Source: Bacillota bacterium (GTDB taxonomy: Bacteria; Bacillota; Clostridia; Lachnospirales; Lachnospiraceae). Taken from it: a DNA stretch of 64,000 nt. The notes under the pieces are model-generated. The model did not search any database. It had not been told where the DNA came from and worked only from the letters and a program-made list of their open reading frames with translations. Position 1 is the first letter of the stretch. The number at the start of each line of letters is the position of its first letter. The position numbers were made by a program, and so were the translations under genes. The stretch lies in the NCBI GenBank assembly GCA_023387655.1, contig JAEWHR010000183.1, forward strand, positions 3,721 through 67,720, given 5' to 3'. Below, in pieces: positions 43,529 through 52,723 of this stretch.

Positions 43529-44392
43529 CTATTTTACATCGATACCGCCTAAAATACAAGTTGCATTCAAATAGATTGTAATGGTCTGCTCATTGGCTCC
43601 TAATGGTGTAATTGTTTTATTTTCTACACCACCAAGGATTGGATTACAGTTAACAACAACTCTAACATAGCTTGGAACATAGATATCAATTCCCCCTAGA
43701 ACTGTTTTACATTCTATAACAACATTCTCTCTGATAATTGCATTCCTTAAGTCAAGCTCAATTCCGCCCAATAAAGCCGATAACATAGCACCTTGGAACA
43801 CTTCATTATCAAAACGTAAATCTCTACCGCTTAAGATTGCGGAGCATACTAATTGTCCGTTCCCCCTAGCACCCTGGTAGGTATTTTGTTGCTCACTTTT
43901 TGCATTGTTTGCTCCAGCAGTATTCTGTGTAAATCCATTGCTACCAGATGTCTGTTGCCCATTTTCTGTACCATCAAAATTTTGCTCATACGTATATGTT
44001 CTATCGTATGTCTGGTCAGTACTTCCACTGTTCTGATATGTTTTATAATTTTCACTAGTATAGTTTTGATCTTTCTGCTTCTTTGGTAGAATCATATTTA
44101 ATCCTATAAAAACTAAGATTGCTGCCAAACATAACGGTCCAAACATGCTCCATGTAATAAACCCTTGCGCAGATAGTAACATAAATATACCAATTGCCAA
44201 TCCTATCAAATATGAGGTTTTATCACCTGTATGATTAAATAAGCCAATAAAACATGGTATAATTAAAAATAAGGTCCACCATCCATCAAAAAATATATCA
44301 AACGTGAATAAATTTAGTGCTTTTCCTGCTAATAACATTCCAAATAATATGAGTAATCCGCCCCAGATGAAACTGGAATAATTCTTTTTCAT
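43529..44392 (-). CDS. LiaF-like membrane protein, second paralogue
   Basis: 287 residues. Same architecture as the 222-residue protein at 8635-9303: four membrane segments with GWWTLFLIIPC, then a C-terminal domain with four GG motifs (ALLGGIELDLRNAIIREN, TVLGGIDIYVP, PILGGV, CILGGIDVK). The two share long stretches (for example LDLRNAII and GGIDIYVP). Here the two parts are joined by a ~70-residue Gln/Asn/Thr/Tyr-rich linker (about residues 108-175) missing from the first paralogue. Start ATG 44392 follows AAAGGAG. Monocistronic. Likely envelope-stress sensing by family analogy; no LiaRS genes nearby. Confidence 0.83.
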   Translation of the reverse strand: MKKNYSSFIWGGLLILFGMLLAGKALNLFTFDIFFDGWWTLFLIIPCFIGLFNHTGDKTSYLIGLAIGIFMLLSAQGFITWSMFGPLCLAAILVFIGLNMILPKKQKDQNYTSENYKTYQNSGSTDQTYDRTYTYEQNFDGTENGQQTSGSNGFTQNTAGANNAKSEQQNTYQGARGNGQLVCSAILSGRDLRFDNEVFQGAMLSALLGGIELDLRNAIIRENVVIECKTVLGGIDIYVPSYVRVVVNCNPILGGVENKTITPLGANEQTITIYLNATCILGGIDVK

Positions 44393-44598
44393 AAACCTAC
44401 TCTCCTTTCATTACTTACTGTCTCTCTTGCTTATGCACTTATGCATTCACTTTTCGAAGTTATAGCGACAAGTCTTTCTCGTACCCTATCGCTTTATCTG
44501 TATCTATCATACCTTCTTAATGAGAGAATTTCAAATTAATATTTCATTAGAGTTAGTCTATGAAAAACTAATGTTTTTTAATAAATCAATAACAGATT

Positions 44599-45537
44599 TT
44601 ACTCATTTCCAAGAGTTGCTACCATAACTGCTTTTATTGTATGCATTCTGTTTTCCGATTCATCAAATACAACATCAGCGAACTGTTCAAATACTTCTTC
44701 CGTTACTTCATTTCCTTTTACAGCTGGGAGGCAGTGAAGAAAAATAGTACTATCCTTTCCAGACTTTTTCATTAACTCTGTATTTACTTGATAAGGCTTT
44801 AGTAAATTGATTCGCTCTGCTGCTTTCTTCTCCTCCCCCATGGAGCACCATACATCCGTATAAATCGCATCTGCACCAGAAACGGCTTCTAAATCCTCTG
44901 TGATAGTTATATTACTACCTGAATCTTTTGCATAACCAAGACATAAAGATATCAACTCATCGTTCGGCCATAAGCTCTTTGGTGCTAAAATTGTAAAATC
45001 AATTCCCATCTTACTAGAACCAATCATTAAGCTATTTGCCATATTGTTTCTGCCATCACCAACAAACACTAGCTTAAGCCCTTTTAAAGTATGGAACTGC
45101 TCCTTTAACGTTAAGAAATCTGCTAAGATCTGAGTTGGATGAAATTCATCTGTTAATCCGTTCCACACTGGTACATTACTATATTTCGCTAATTTCTCAA
45201 CAGTATCTTGTGAAAATCCACGAAATTCAATTCCATCAAACATACGTCCTAACACTCTTGCGGTGTCTTCCACGCTCTCTTTATGCCCCAGTTGAATATC
45301 ATCTTTTCCAAGATATTCTGGATGTCCACCCTCATCAATACAGCCAATTGTAAATGCACATCTCGTACGAGTAGATGGTTTCTCAAAAATTAAAGCAATG
45401 TTTTTCCCCTTTAAACTATTACCAGTGATTCCTTGTTTCTTCTTTTCCTTTAGTTTTGCTGCTAAGTCTATTAAATACATAATCTCTTCTGATGTAAAAT
45501 CCTTCAATGTAAGAAAAGAACGTCCTTTTAAATTCAT
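44599..45537 (-). CDS. argF: Ornithine carbamoyltransferase
   Basis: 312 residues. [12 protein letters not shown] carries the carbamoyl-phosphate-binding STRTR, then the HxxQxxxD-type [10 protein letters not shown], ornithine-binding DVWCSMGEE (SMG loop) and HCLPA with the catalytic Cys. It makes citrulline from ornithine and carbamoyl phosphate. Start ATG 45537 follows GGAGGGAAT. A strong promoter and a palindrome that fits the ARG box lie upstream, suggesting ArgR repression and hence an anabolic role. No other arginine genes are adjacent. Confidence 0.95.
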   Translation of the reverse strand: MNLKGRSFLTLKDFTSEEIMYLIDLAAKLKEKKKQGITGNSLKGKNIALIFEKPSTRTRCAFTIGCIDEGGHPEYLGKDDIQLGHKESVEDTARVLGRMFDGIEFRGFSQDTVEKLAKYSNVPVWNGLTDEFHPTQILADFLTLKEQFHTLKGLKLVFVGDGRNNMANSLMIGSSKMGIDFTILAPKSLWPNDELISLCLGYAKDSGSNITITEDLEAVSGADAIYTDVWCSMGEEKKAAERINLLKPYQVNTELMKKSGKDSTIFLHCLPAVKGNEVTEEVFEQFADVVFDESENRMHTIKAVMVATLGNE

Positions 45538-45584
45538 ATTCCCTCCAATTCTCCCTTATCGAATAAAAATCCTTCGAAATAGGT

Positions 45585-45598
45585 TGTATAATTATACA
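45585..45598 (-). promoter_or_regulatory. Candidate ARG box
   Basis: TGTATAATTATACA, a perfect 14 bp palindrome. The 18 bp window around it agrees with the ArgR consensus TNTGAATWWWWATTCANW at 15 positions. It lies 14-27 bases after the predicted argF transcription start. Confidence 0.55.
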
Positions 45599-45618
45599 TA
45601 TAAATTGCCTTTTTATAC

Positions 45619-45646
45619 ATTATACGTGATTGATTGGAAAAGTCAA
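45619..45646 (-). promoter_or_regulatory. Promoter of argF
   Basis: Minus strand TTGACT (45641-45646), 16 bp spacer, TATAAT (45619-45624). Confidence 0.75.
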
Positions 45647-45765
45647 GAAATAATTTTACTATTATTTTTCTAAATTATTAAATACTATTAGAATTTATTG
45701 ATTACTACTATTCTTATCATATATTGTTACTACTATTTTCTAATTAAAATCTATTCCAAATCGCA

Positions 45766-46959
45766 TTACCTTATTGTTATAAATCCCAGTGCAAGCTGAA
45801 CAAATATAGGTATCTCCTTAGAATCCCGTTTCTTTTTTCGCAGTTCATATTTCAATGTTATCTTATCAACCAGATCTTGTTCTGTATAAATATAATACTT
45901 TTGAACATGCATATATTTCGCACATAACTCAAGTAGGGCTAGATATAAATCAGAATAAGTCCATTCCTTTGTTAGCTTTAATTCCTCAGCAATAAGAGGT
46001 AGAATCGTCTCTAGCATACCTCTAGTAAAAAGCTCTTCTCTTGAATAGTCCAATTTATAATATTCATGATACGCCATTGCTACGCTTTGATTACAATCTA
46101 AAAATAACTCTAAGCATTCTCTTTCCTTAAGCTTGGCATCCACATAATATATCTTTCCTTTTAATGATTTGAATACTCTCATCCCATCATAATAGCCAAT
46201 GGTTATATTTCGTTTTGTCTTTTTTCCGTCAAATTCTAAAATACTACCTAGCTCAACTCTTGGAGCTACTGTTGTTACAGAAACATCTTCTGGAACTTTC
46301 ACACGTTTTTCAATACCAAGTCCATAGATACGAACAACAATAATATCCTTATAGCCATTTTTAATTAGGGTATCAATTGGCACATTATTTACAACTCCAC
46401 CATCGACATAGCTAAGACCATGAAGCTTTTCATTCTTAAATGCTGGGAAATAAGCACTTGCTAAGAGATAATCTTTTAATTTTTCTGGTTCTGCTTCCTT
46501 CGCACAGATTTCTAGTTGCTTCATATCACTAATGCAAAATGTCCCTAAATAAAACTCAATATTTGAGTTCCGAATTTTATCCTCCTCTACAACCTCTTCA
46601 ATCATGTTTTTTAACGGAGTAACATTGAATCCTCTAGAAGCAAGAACTTTCATTCCGGTCTTTGTTAAGTCCACTAGCTTAAGTTGCTTTAATTCACGTT
46701 TTATCAGATGTTCCATCTGTTCATTGTCTACTTCCATTACTCGGTCATAAGTTATACTTTCCCAAAGTTTTACCGCTTTATCAATGTCTCCCATACAGAT
46801 GAGGGCTCCATTTAATGCACCTACAGATACGCCACTGATTCCTTTAATTTTGATCCCCATCTCTTTCATGGCTTTCCAAACTCCAATTTGATAGGCTCCC
46901 TTGGCACCTCCACCTTCCAACACGATTCCATATTCTTTTGTGAAATCGAATCCTTCCAT
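45766..46959 (-). CDS. Patatin-like phospholipase (RssA family)
   Basis: 397 residues. Patatin domain over the first ~230 residues: oxyanion-hole GGGAKGAYQIGVWKAM, nucleophile elbow GVSVGALNG, and the catalytic Asp in YVDGGVVNNVP, so the Ser-Asp dyad is intact. The last ~170 residues are a helical region (LDCNQSVAMAYHEYYKLDY, LELCAKYMHVQKYYIY) seen in other clostridial members. Probably a cytoplasmic acyl hydrolase acting on membrane lipids. Start ATG 46959 follows AAAGGA. It stands alone between argF and pgi. Confidence 0.9.
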   Translation of the reverse strand: MEGFDFTKEYGIVLEGGGAKGAYQIGVWKAMKEMGIKIKGISGVSVGALNGALICMGDIDKAVKLWESITYDRVMEVDNEQMEHLIKRELKQLKLVDLTKTGMKVLASRGFNVTPLKNMIEEVVEEDKIRNSNIEFYLGTFCISDMKQLEICAKEAEPEKLKDYLLASAYFPAFKNEKLHGLSYVDGGVVNNVPIDTLIKNGYKDIIVVRIYGLGIEKRVKVPEDVSVTTVAPRVELGSILEFDGKKTKRNITIGYYDGMRVFKSLKGKIYYVDAKLKERECLELFLDCNQSVAMAYHEYYKLDYSREELFTRGMLETILPLIAEELKLTKEWTYSDLYLALLELCAKYMHVQKYYIYTEQDLVDKITLKYELRKKKRDSKEIPIFVQLALGFITIR

Positions 46960-47170
46960 CTACAAAATCCTTTCTTTTTATGTACTTTTATATAGTTACT
47001 ATACTTTTATTATGAACTGACTAAATAAGAAATCTATGTAATATTACTTATAGGCCAAGTATATTTAATGTAGGTAGTATTTACAAAAGACGTTTATTCA
47101 ATCGTATTATACATAATTTAATTACTTTTGTATATTCTCTTCACCCACAAATCCCCAAATCATTTTCTTT

Positions 47171-47256
47171 ATAAAAAGCTGCTCTATAAAATAAAAGGCT
47201 GCTATATTAAATAAAGGCCGTCATATAAAATAAAGAGGCTGTTATAAGCAACAGCC
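47171..47256. repeat. Degenerate 20-22 bp tandem array ending in a terminator
   Basis: Four units of the form AAAGGCTGCTATATAAAAT (variants CTGCTCTATAAAAT, CCGTCATATAAAAT, CTGTTATAAGC). The last unit forms one arm of the pgi terminator. Confidence 0.6.
47237..47256 (-). terminator. Terminator of pgi
   Basis: GGCTGTT and AACAGCC, a perfect 7 bp stem with a 6-base loop, followed on the minus strand by TCTTTATTTTA. Confidence 0.65.
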
Positions 47257-47318
47257 CCCAAATACTATGAGTTATCTAAATTTAAAAGAGTAGTTAGCCA
47301 TCCAACTAATTCTATCTC

Positions 47319-48668
47319 TTACTGTAATCTTTCTTGTAGCTCTTTACTTAACTCCTCAAAACCTGGCTTACCAAGTAATGCAAACATATTCCTCTTATAG
47401 CTTTCAACCCCCGGTTGATCAAAAGGATTTACTCCAAGAATATATCCACTCACCCCACAAGCAAATTCAAAGAAGTAAAATAATTCACCTAAGCAAAATT
47501 CAGATTGCTCTGCAATATTGACAATAAGATTTGGAACATCACCATCCGTATGGGCTAATAACGTACCCTTCATTGCACTCTTATTAATAAAATCAACACT
47601 TTTGCCTGCAAGGTAATTTAGTCCATCTAGATCAACAGCTTCCTCTTCAAGAAGAATTTCACAAGTGGATTTTTCAAGATTCATAACAGTTTCAAACATG
47701 GTTCTTTGTCCATCTTGAATAAACTGTCCCATAGAATGTAAATCTGTAGTTAAGTCAACACTTGCTGGGAAAATACCTTTCTTGTCTTTTCCTTCACTCT
47801 CGCCAAACAACTGCTTCCACCACTCTCCAACATAATGAAGTGCTGGCTCATAATTTGCAAGAATCTCAATACTCTTTCCTTTTCTCAGAAGGATATTTCG
47901 AATACAAGCATAGAGAAGAGAATCATTTTCCTCAAATTTATTATTTAAACAACGCTCTCTCATACTAGCAGCACCATCCATGAGTTGCTTGATGTCTGCT
48001 CCTGAAACTGCTATCGGCAATAAACCTACTGCCGTTAACACAGAGAAACGCCCTCCAACATCATCTGGTACAATAAAACTTTCATAACCTTCCTCAGTTG
48101 CAAGATTCTTTAATGCCCCACGGGATTTATCTGTTGTTGCATAAATTCTCTTAGCTGCTTCTTCTTTCCCATACTTATTTATTAGAAGTTTCTTAAAGAT
48201 ACGGAAAGCAATCGCTGGCTCTGTAGTAGTGCCTGATTTGCTGATGATATTAACTGAAAAATCACGATTCCCGATTACTTCAATTAAATGTGTTAAGTAA
48301 GTACTACTAATATTATTTCCAACATAATAAATTTCCGGTGTTTTACGAACTTCTTTTGACACACAGTTATAAAAACTATGGCGTAAAAATTCAATTGCGG
48401 CTCTTGCACCTAGATAAGAACCACCAATTCCAATTACAAGCAGTACTTCAGAATCGGATTGAATCTTCTTTGCCGCTTCTTGTATTCTTTCAAATTCTTC
48501 TTTATCGTAATTTACAGGGAGATCAATCCAACCTAAGTAATCATTACCCGCTCCTGTTTTCTCTAATAAAACCTGTTTCGCAGCTTCTGCTGTTGTTTTC
48601 ATGTAACTTAATTCTTCGTTACTAAAAAACTGTTTTGCTATAGAATAGTCAAAGGTTACTTTAGCCAT
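47319..48668 (-). CDS. pgi: Glucose-6-phosphate isomerase
   Basis: 449 residues, typical of Firmicutes. [18 protein letters not shown], the SIS-domain phosphate-binding [30 protein letters not shown] (PGI signature 1) and [13 protein letters not shown], then the PGI signature 2 region [24 protein letters not shown] near the C-terminus. It interconverts glucose 6-phosphate and fructose 6-phosphate, which links to the glucose 1-phosphate made by the cellobiose phosphorylase in this window. Start ATG 48668 has AAGGAG at a long spacing. Confidence 0.97.
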   Translation of the reverse strand: MAKVTFDYSIAKQFFSNEELSYMKTTAEAAKQVLLEKTGAGNDYLGWIDLPVNYDKEEFERIQEAAKKIQSDSEVLLVIGIGGSYLGARAAIEFLRHSFYNCVSKEVRKTPEIYYVGNNISSTYLTHLIEVIGNRDFSVNIISKSGTTTEPAIAFRIFKKLLINKYGKEEAAKRIYATTDKSRGALKNLATEEGYESFIVPDDVGGRFSVLTAVGLLPIAVSGADIKQLMDGAASMRERCLNNKFEENDSLLYACIRNILLRKGKSIEILANYEPALHYVGEWWKQLFGESEGKDKKGIFPASVDLTTDLHSMGQFIQDGQRTMFETVMNLEKSTCEILLEEEAVDLDGLNYLAGKSVDFINKSAMKGTLLAHTDGDVPNLIVNIAEQSEFCLGELFYFFEFACGVSGYILGVNPFDQPGVESYKRNMFALLGKPGFEELSKELQERLQ

Positions 48669-48825
48669 ACCAAACTACACTCCTTACTTATGTATTACAG
48701 TATCAACCGCCAATAACTTAATAAAATTGATATCTGCGTAGCATTCATATCTCGACTATTCTACCATTCCTACCAAATGTTTTCAAGGTTTTCGTAAATT
48801 TTCACAAATTATTTCAAAATTATGT

Positions 48826-50586
48826 TTACATGAAAAACTCTCTTAGGACTTCTTCAATTAACTCATCGTCTTCCTTACTTGTAGCTAAACACTCACTCGC
48901 TTCTTGCTGAATTCCTGTTACGTTCTCCATAATCTGTTGAAGCTTTATCTTGTCATCTTTCTTCTGCTTTACAATCTCATCTATGATATCCTGTGCAGCT
49001 TCATAAGAATCCATTTCTTCCATACCTTTATTATCTTCTTTACGTAGAACTTTTATCCTTCTTTCTTCTTCTATTTGACGCATGTTTCTCTGTTTTTCTT
49101 CTTTTAACCTCATTTTTTCCATATAGGCTTTTTGAGAGGCTCTTGATTCATTCCATCTTTCTTCTTTTTTTAGATTTGAAGTATTTGTATTTGAAGTATT
49201 TGGATTTGAAGCTCTTGCTATTTTTTCTTGCAGCTTCGATTCCTTTTGCTTAATTCTTTCCTGTTTGTGTACATATTTTAAAATTGTAGCATCTTCTTTG
49301 GCTTTTATTTTCGCAAGACGATTCGCTTCCTTCTTCTCAATCTTATCCTGCTTTATGGCAGCCCTTTGGTCTAATCTAGCTTGCTTTTTGTCTTCTTTTT
49401 CTTGCTGCTTTGTTAGCCTTTCTTGCTTTCGCAGTGCTTTCTTCTGATCTATTTGCTCCTTTTTTTCAGCATTTGCATCAAGTTTAGCTTGAATTTTACT
49501 AAGTTTATCTTGCTTTTTCTCTTCCTTTTTATTTAGTTTTTCTTGCTTTTCTATTTGAAAAGCCTGTAATTTTGCTTGCTCTAATTCCTCTTTTTTCAGG
49601 ATCTTTTCTTGCTTAAAGAATTCTTTTGATTCTATTTTTGCATTTTTCTTATTTAGCTTATCTATTTTTTTGTCTTCTTTTCTCTTTTCCTTAGAAGACT
49701 CTTTTGATAAAGCATTTAGCCTCTTTTTCTCTTCACGAAGCTCCTTTTCTCTTTCTAGCTCCATTGTTTTTAAGAGTTTCAATTGTTTTTTTTGATCTTT
49801 ATTATCATTCTTTTTCTCTATTACTTTCTCTACTTTTAATGGTGCACTTTTAGATAAGGCATCTTTTACCACCACTGGTTTTGGTGTTAGATATCTAACT
49901 GGTGTCACTTGTAATGTCTCTTCCACTTCTCTCTTAGCCTCTTCTAACCGTTTTGCTATCTCTGCCTCTTGTAAGGTGGCTGCAGTTAGAGATGTTACAC
50001 TATTCGTTAGCTCATAGAGATATTCCCGTCTCGTCTGTTTTTTAAGTTCGGTATTTAGATGCTCTTGTTCCATGCGAGTCTTAAGGTAATTTTCAAAATA
50101 ATCTTTTAGATTTAGTCTTAATAATTGCCTATGAGCAGGGATATTCACAACGTTATCCACAATATTCACAATAATAGCGGTCCAAGCTCCAACAAAGAAT
50201 GTGAATAAAACCCGTCCTGCTCCACAGTTATAGACAAGTCCTGAAACACCTGCAAATGTACCTACTGCAAGGCATAAGGTGATAGTTTGTCCACTTAAAT
50301 TCTCCCATGTGGATAACAATATTCCACAGAATTTACTTCTATTCACATGCTTGTCCACAAAAATATCCACGTTATTCACACCGATTTTTAGTTGATAAGA
50401 TGTTTCAAATCGTAGCTTCATGTTTTTCATCCAATTAGTATTCGTCGTGGCCATCGATTCCGAGGCGCGAATTAATCTTACGTATCCATACAGCAGGCAA
50501 CATTTCATCAGTACTCCAATGCAACATATCCCGCCCATGATGTACAAGAACGTATAATTATCGTAAAAACTCTCGATGAACTTCAT
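48826..50586 (-). CDS. Membrane-anchored Lys/Glu-rich coiled-coil protein, family unknown
   Basis: About 586 residues from ATG 50586 (AAAGGA, 9 bp spacing); the frame reaches 50619, but a TATAAT box overlaps that codon. Hydrophobic helices lie near residues 10-33 and 90-145 (TITLCLAVGTFAGVSGLVY, FTFFVGAWTAIIVNIVDNVV). From about residue 240 to 510 the protein is almost only Lys, Glu, Gln, Arg, Leu and Ala in heptad-like runs (KQEKLNKKEEKKQDKLSK and similar), a long charged coiled coil or single alpha-helix. The last ~70 residues form an acidic tail. I do not recognise the family; a structural or tethering role at the membrane is an inference from the architecture. Confidence 0.72.
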   Translation of the reverse strand: MKFIESFYDNYTFLYIMGGICCIGVLMKCCLLYGYVRLIRASESMATTNTNWMKNMKLRFETSYQLKIGVNNVDIFVDKHVNRSKFCGILLSTWENLSGQTITLCLAVGTFAGVSGLVYNCGAGRVLFTFFVGAWTAIIVNIVDNVVNIPAHRQLLRLNLKDYFENYLKTRMEQEHLNTELKKQTRREYLYELTNSVTSLTAATLQEAEIAKRLEEAKREVEETLQVTPVRYLTPKPVVVKDALSKSAPLKVEKVIEKKNDNKDQKKQLKLLKTMELEREKELREEKKRLNALSKESSKEKRKEDKKIDKLNKKNAKIESKEFFKQEKILKKEELEQAKLQAFQIEKQEKLNKKEEKKQDKLSKIQAKLDANAEKKEQIDQKKALRKQERLTKQQEKEDKKQARLDQRAAIKQDKIEKKEANRLAKIKAKEDATILKYVHKQERIKQKESKLQEKIARASNPNTSNTNTSNLKKEERWNESRASQKAYMEKMRLKEEKQRNMRQIEEERRIKVLRKEDNKGMEEMDSYEAAQDIIDEIVKQKKDDKIKLQQIMENVTGIQQEASECLATSKEDDELIEEVLREFFM

Positions 50587-50799
50587 GGTGGTTTGTCCTT
50601 TCCATAATTTTACATTCATTATATCTAAGAAATTAATCTTTGAAAAGATAAACCGCTAGTCACAGTTTGACAAAACGTGACTACTCTATTCCCCCATGTA
50701 CAAAATATAAGAGAAAGATACATAAATCTAAGTCAATTTGCTACCACCTCGTATAAAAATAGCTCTATATCCAGTAATGGAGCATGATTATGAATAATC

Positions 50800-50950
50800 G
50801 TACCCAAAAACTTTACAGAGAACCAATATTCATACCAAAGACTTTACACAGAACCAATATTCATACCAAAGACTTTACACAGAACCAATATTTATACCAA
50901 AGACTTTACACAGAACCAATATTCATACCAAAGACTTTACACAGAACCAA
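50800..50950. repeat. 31 bp tandem array, four perfect or near-perfect copies
   Basis: Unit AACCAATATTCATACC-AAAGACTTTACACAG begins at 50821, 50852, 50883 and 50914, with partial units on both sides. The third copy has one substitution. There is no unique spacer between copies. Confidence 0.9.
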
Positions 50951-50955
50951 AAAAA

Positions 50956-51003
50956 GAAGCTTTTACTCTATGGAATTTACCAACTCCATAGAGTAAAAGC
51001 TTC
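50956..51003. terminator. Terminator of the SpoU methyltransferase gene
   Basis: Perfect 19 bp stem GAAGCTTTTACTCTATGGA and its complement with a 10-base loop; on the minus strand followed by seven T residues. It abuts the 31 bp array. Confidence 0.9.
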
Positions 51004-51067
51004 AGAAAAATCTGATATCATATTAAACTGTTTTCTATCAAAGTAATCCTCAATTCTTAAACTAGGC

Positions 51068-51862
51068 TTACCTGTTTCGAATTTGTCGATATGATTCATA
51101 CATTAGTATAGCTGCTGCAATAGCTGCATTTAGGGATTCTACATTTCCTTCCATCGGTATTTTTATTCGCTGTGTAGAAAGTGAGCTTGCAGCATCGCTT
51201 AATCCATTTGCCTCATTACCGATAAGAATTGCAGACTTTCCCTGGTATGATACTTCATCATACCATACCGCACCTTGTAGATGTGCTGCATAAATGTTAA
51301 TTCCTTCGCTTTTGATTTGATTAAGACAAGCCAAAAAATCTTCTGCATAAAAGAAAGGTACACGAAATATAGCTCCCATTGTAGAACGAATCACCTTTGG
51401 GTTAAACATATCTACGCTATCTTTACTAAGTATAATACCTGACATTCCTACTCCCTCAGCGGTTCTTACCATTGTCCCTAAATTTCCTGGATCTCTGATA
51501 TCTTCTAACAAAAGTAATCGGATGGATTCTCCAGAGATCATATCGCTAAGGCGATACGTTGGCTGTTTTACAATGGCTAAAATTCCTTGGGGTGTGATAG
51601 TCTCTGATGATTCCTTCATAACCTGATCGGATACCACCTCATAATCCAAATCCCGTAAGTATGCTGGATCTTGTTTCGCATATTGAGAATAATAACTCTC
51701 TGCTAGATACACCTTCTGTATTAGATTACGCTTTTGGCTAGCAACTTCTTCGAACATTTTCTTTCCCTCGCAGATAAATACACCCTGCTCGTTCCTAGCC
51801 TTACTCTGTTTTTGAAGTTTCATCAAGTTTTTGATTTGACTATTGGATGAACTAGTAATCAT
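51068..51862 (-). CDS. TrmH/SpoU-family rRNA or tRNA 2'-O-methyltransferase
   Basis: 264 residues. An N-terminal RNA-binding substrate domain (MITSSSNSQIKNLMKLQKQS, FICEGKKMFEEV) is followed by the SPOUT catalytic domain with its knot motifs: LLLLEDIRDPGNLGTMVRTAEG (motif 1), ILIGNEANGLS (motif 2) and IPMEGNVESLNAAIAAAILMYE (motif 3). It transfers methyl from SAM to a ribose 2'-OH; the target RNA position is not deducible. Start ATG 51862 follows GAGGAATAT. Own terminator; 108 bp downstream of ktrA. Confidence 0.92.
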   Translation of the reverse strand: MITSSSNSQIKNLMKLQKQSKARNEQGVFICEGKKMFEEVASQKRNLIQKVYLAESYYSQYAKQDPAYLRDLDYEVVSDQVMKESSETITPQGILAIVKQPTYRLSDMISGESIRLLLLEDIRDPGNLGTMVRTAEGVGMSGIILSKDSVDMFNPKVIRSTMGAIFRVPFFYAEDFLACLNQIKSEGINIYAAHLQGAVWYDEVSYQGKSAILIGNEANGLSDAASSLSTQRIKIPMEGNVESLNAAIAAAILMYESYRQIRNR

Positions 51863-51970
51863 ATATTCCTCACTTCTACTCTGCTTTTATACCAATCGCA
51901 GCTATGTGCGTTAATACAAATCACTTGTTTATTTTTCTAGAACCTTATAACCACTTGGCTTGCCCGTTAT

Positions 51971-52624
51971 TTACTGGTTCGCTAATTTATTTAATATCTC
52001 ATTCTTACCAATGATAACTAATACATCATTTCTTTCAAGAGGCATATCAGCATCTGGATTGATATTGAGCTGATCATCTCTTTTGATTCCAATTACGTTA
52101 ATCTTATTTTTTGCACGTAAATTTAATTCACGTAAAGAATGACCGATCCATTCTTGTAAGATATCAAGTTCCATCATACTAAAGGTAGAAGATAACTCAA
52201 TCGCATCAAAGAAGTTCCCCATCATCAAATTGTTTGCGATACGAATCCCGGTTTCTTTTTCCGGAAATACAACCATATCTGCTCCAACCTTCTTAAGCAC
52301 TTTCGCATGCAACTCATTTTGAGCCTTTGCAAGTACATATGGTACACCTAACTCTTTTACAAGTATCGTTACCATTACACTTGCCTCTAGGTTCTCACCG
52401 ATAGCAATCACTGCCCCATCAAAATTTCTTAGACCAAGACTTTCTAATGCTTCCGCTTCTGTTACATCTGCTCGTACCGCATAAGTTACATAGTCGGCAA
52501 TTTCATGAATTTTATCTTCATCATTATCTACAACCATTACTTCGCATCCGCCTTCTGCAAGCGTTGTTGCTACACTTTTACCAAAGCGTCCTAAACCAAA
52601 AACTACAAATTCTTTTCTTGCCAT
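51971..52624 (-). CDS. ktrA: Potassium uptake regulatory subunit KtrA (TrkA-N/TrkA-C)
   Basis: 217 residues, KtrA size. RCK/TrkA-N Rossmann domain with VFGLGRFGKSVATTL (GxGxxG) and the acidic VVDNDEDKIH after the second strand; TrkA-C domain over the last ~75 residues (NVIGIKRDDQLNINPDADM, VLVIIGKNEIL), the site that binds cyclic di-AMP in Firmicutes. It gates KtrB in response to ATP/ADP. Start ATG 52624 follows AGGAGGAAGCT, 99 bp after ktrB. Confidence 0.94.
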   Translation of the reverse strand: MARKEFVVFGLGRFGKSVATTLAEGGCEVMVVDNDEDKIHEIADYVTYAVRADVTEAEALESLGLRNFDGAVIAIGENLEASVMVTILVKELGVPYVLAKAQNELHAKVLKKVGADMVVFPEKETGIRIANNLMMGNFFDAIELSSTFSMMELDILQEWIGHSLRELNLRAKNKINVIGIKRDDQLNINPDADMPLERNDVLVIIGKNEILNKLANQ

Positions 52625-52723
52625 AGCTTCCTCCTAATAATCCCTCACTACACTCACTGCGTACCACATCTACTCTATGATGTGGTCGTGTTGGATATAA
52701 AGTATGAAAATGTTAAATACATA

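Larger units (their letters stand above)
46960..47318. other. Gap between patatin and pgi genes
   Basis: No coding sequence. The pgi-proximal half (47171-47256) is a degenerate tandem array ending in the pgi terminator; the rest is AT-rich and I see nothing specific in it. Confidence 0.5.

Noticed and set aside
50784..50996. Repeat array as a CRISPR or as a coding repeat
   Set aside because: Copies are directly adjacent with no unique spacers, and the 31 bp unit shifts the reading frame at each copy, so the open frame through it is an artefact.
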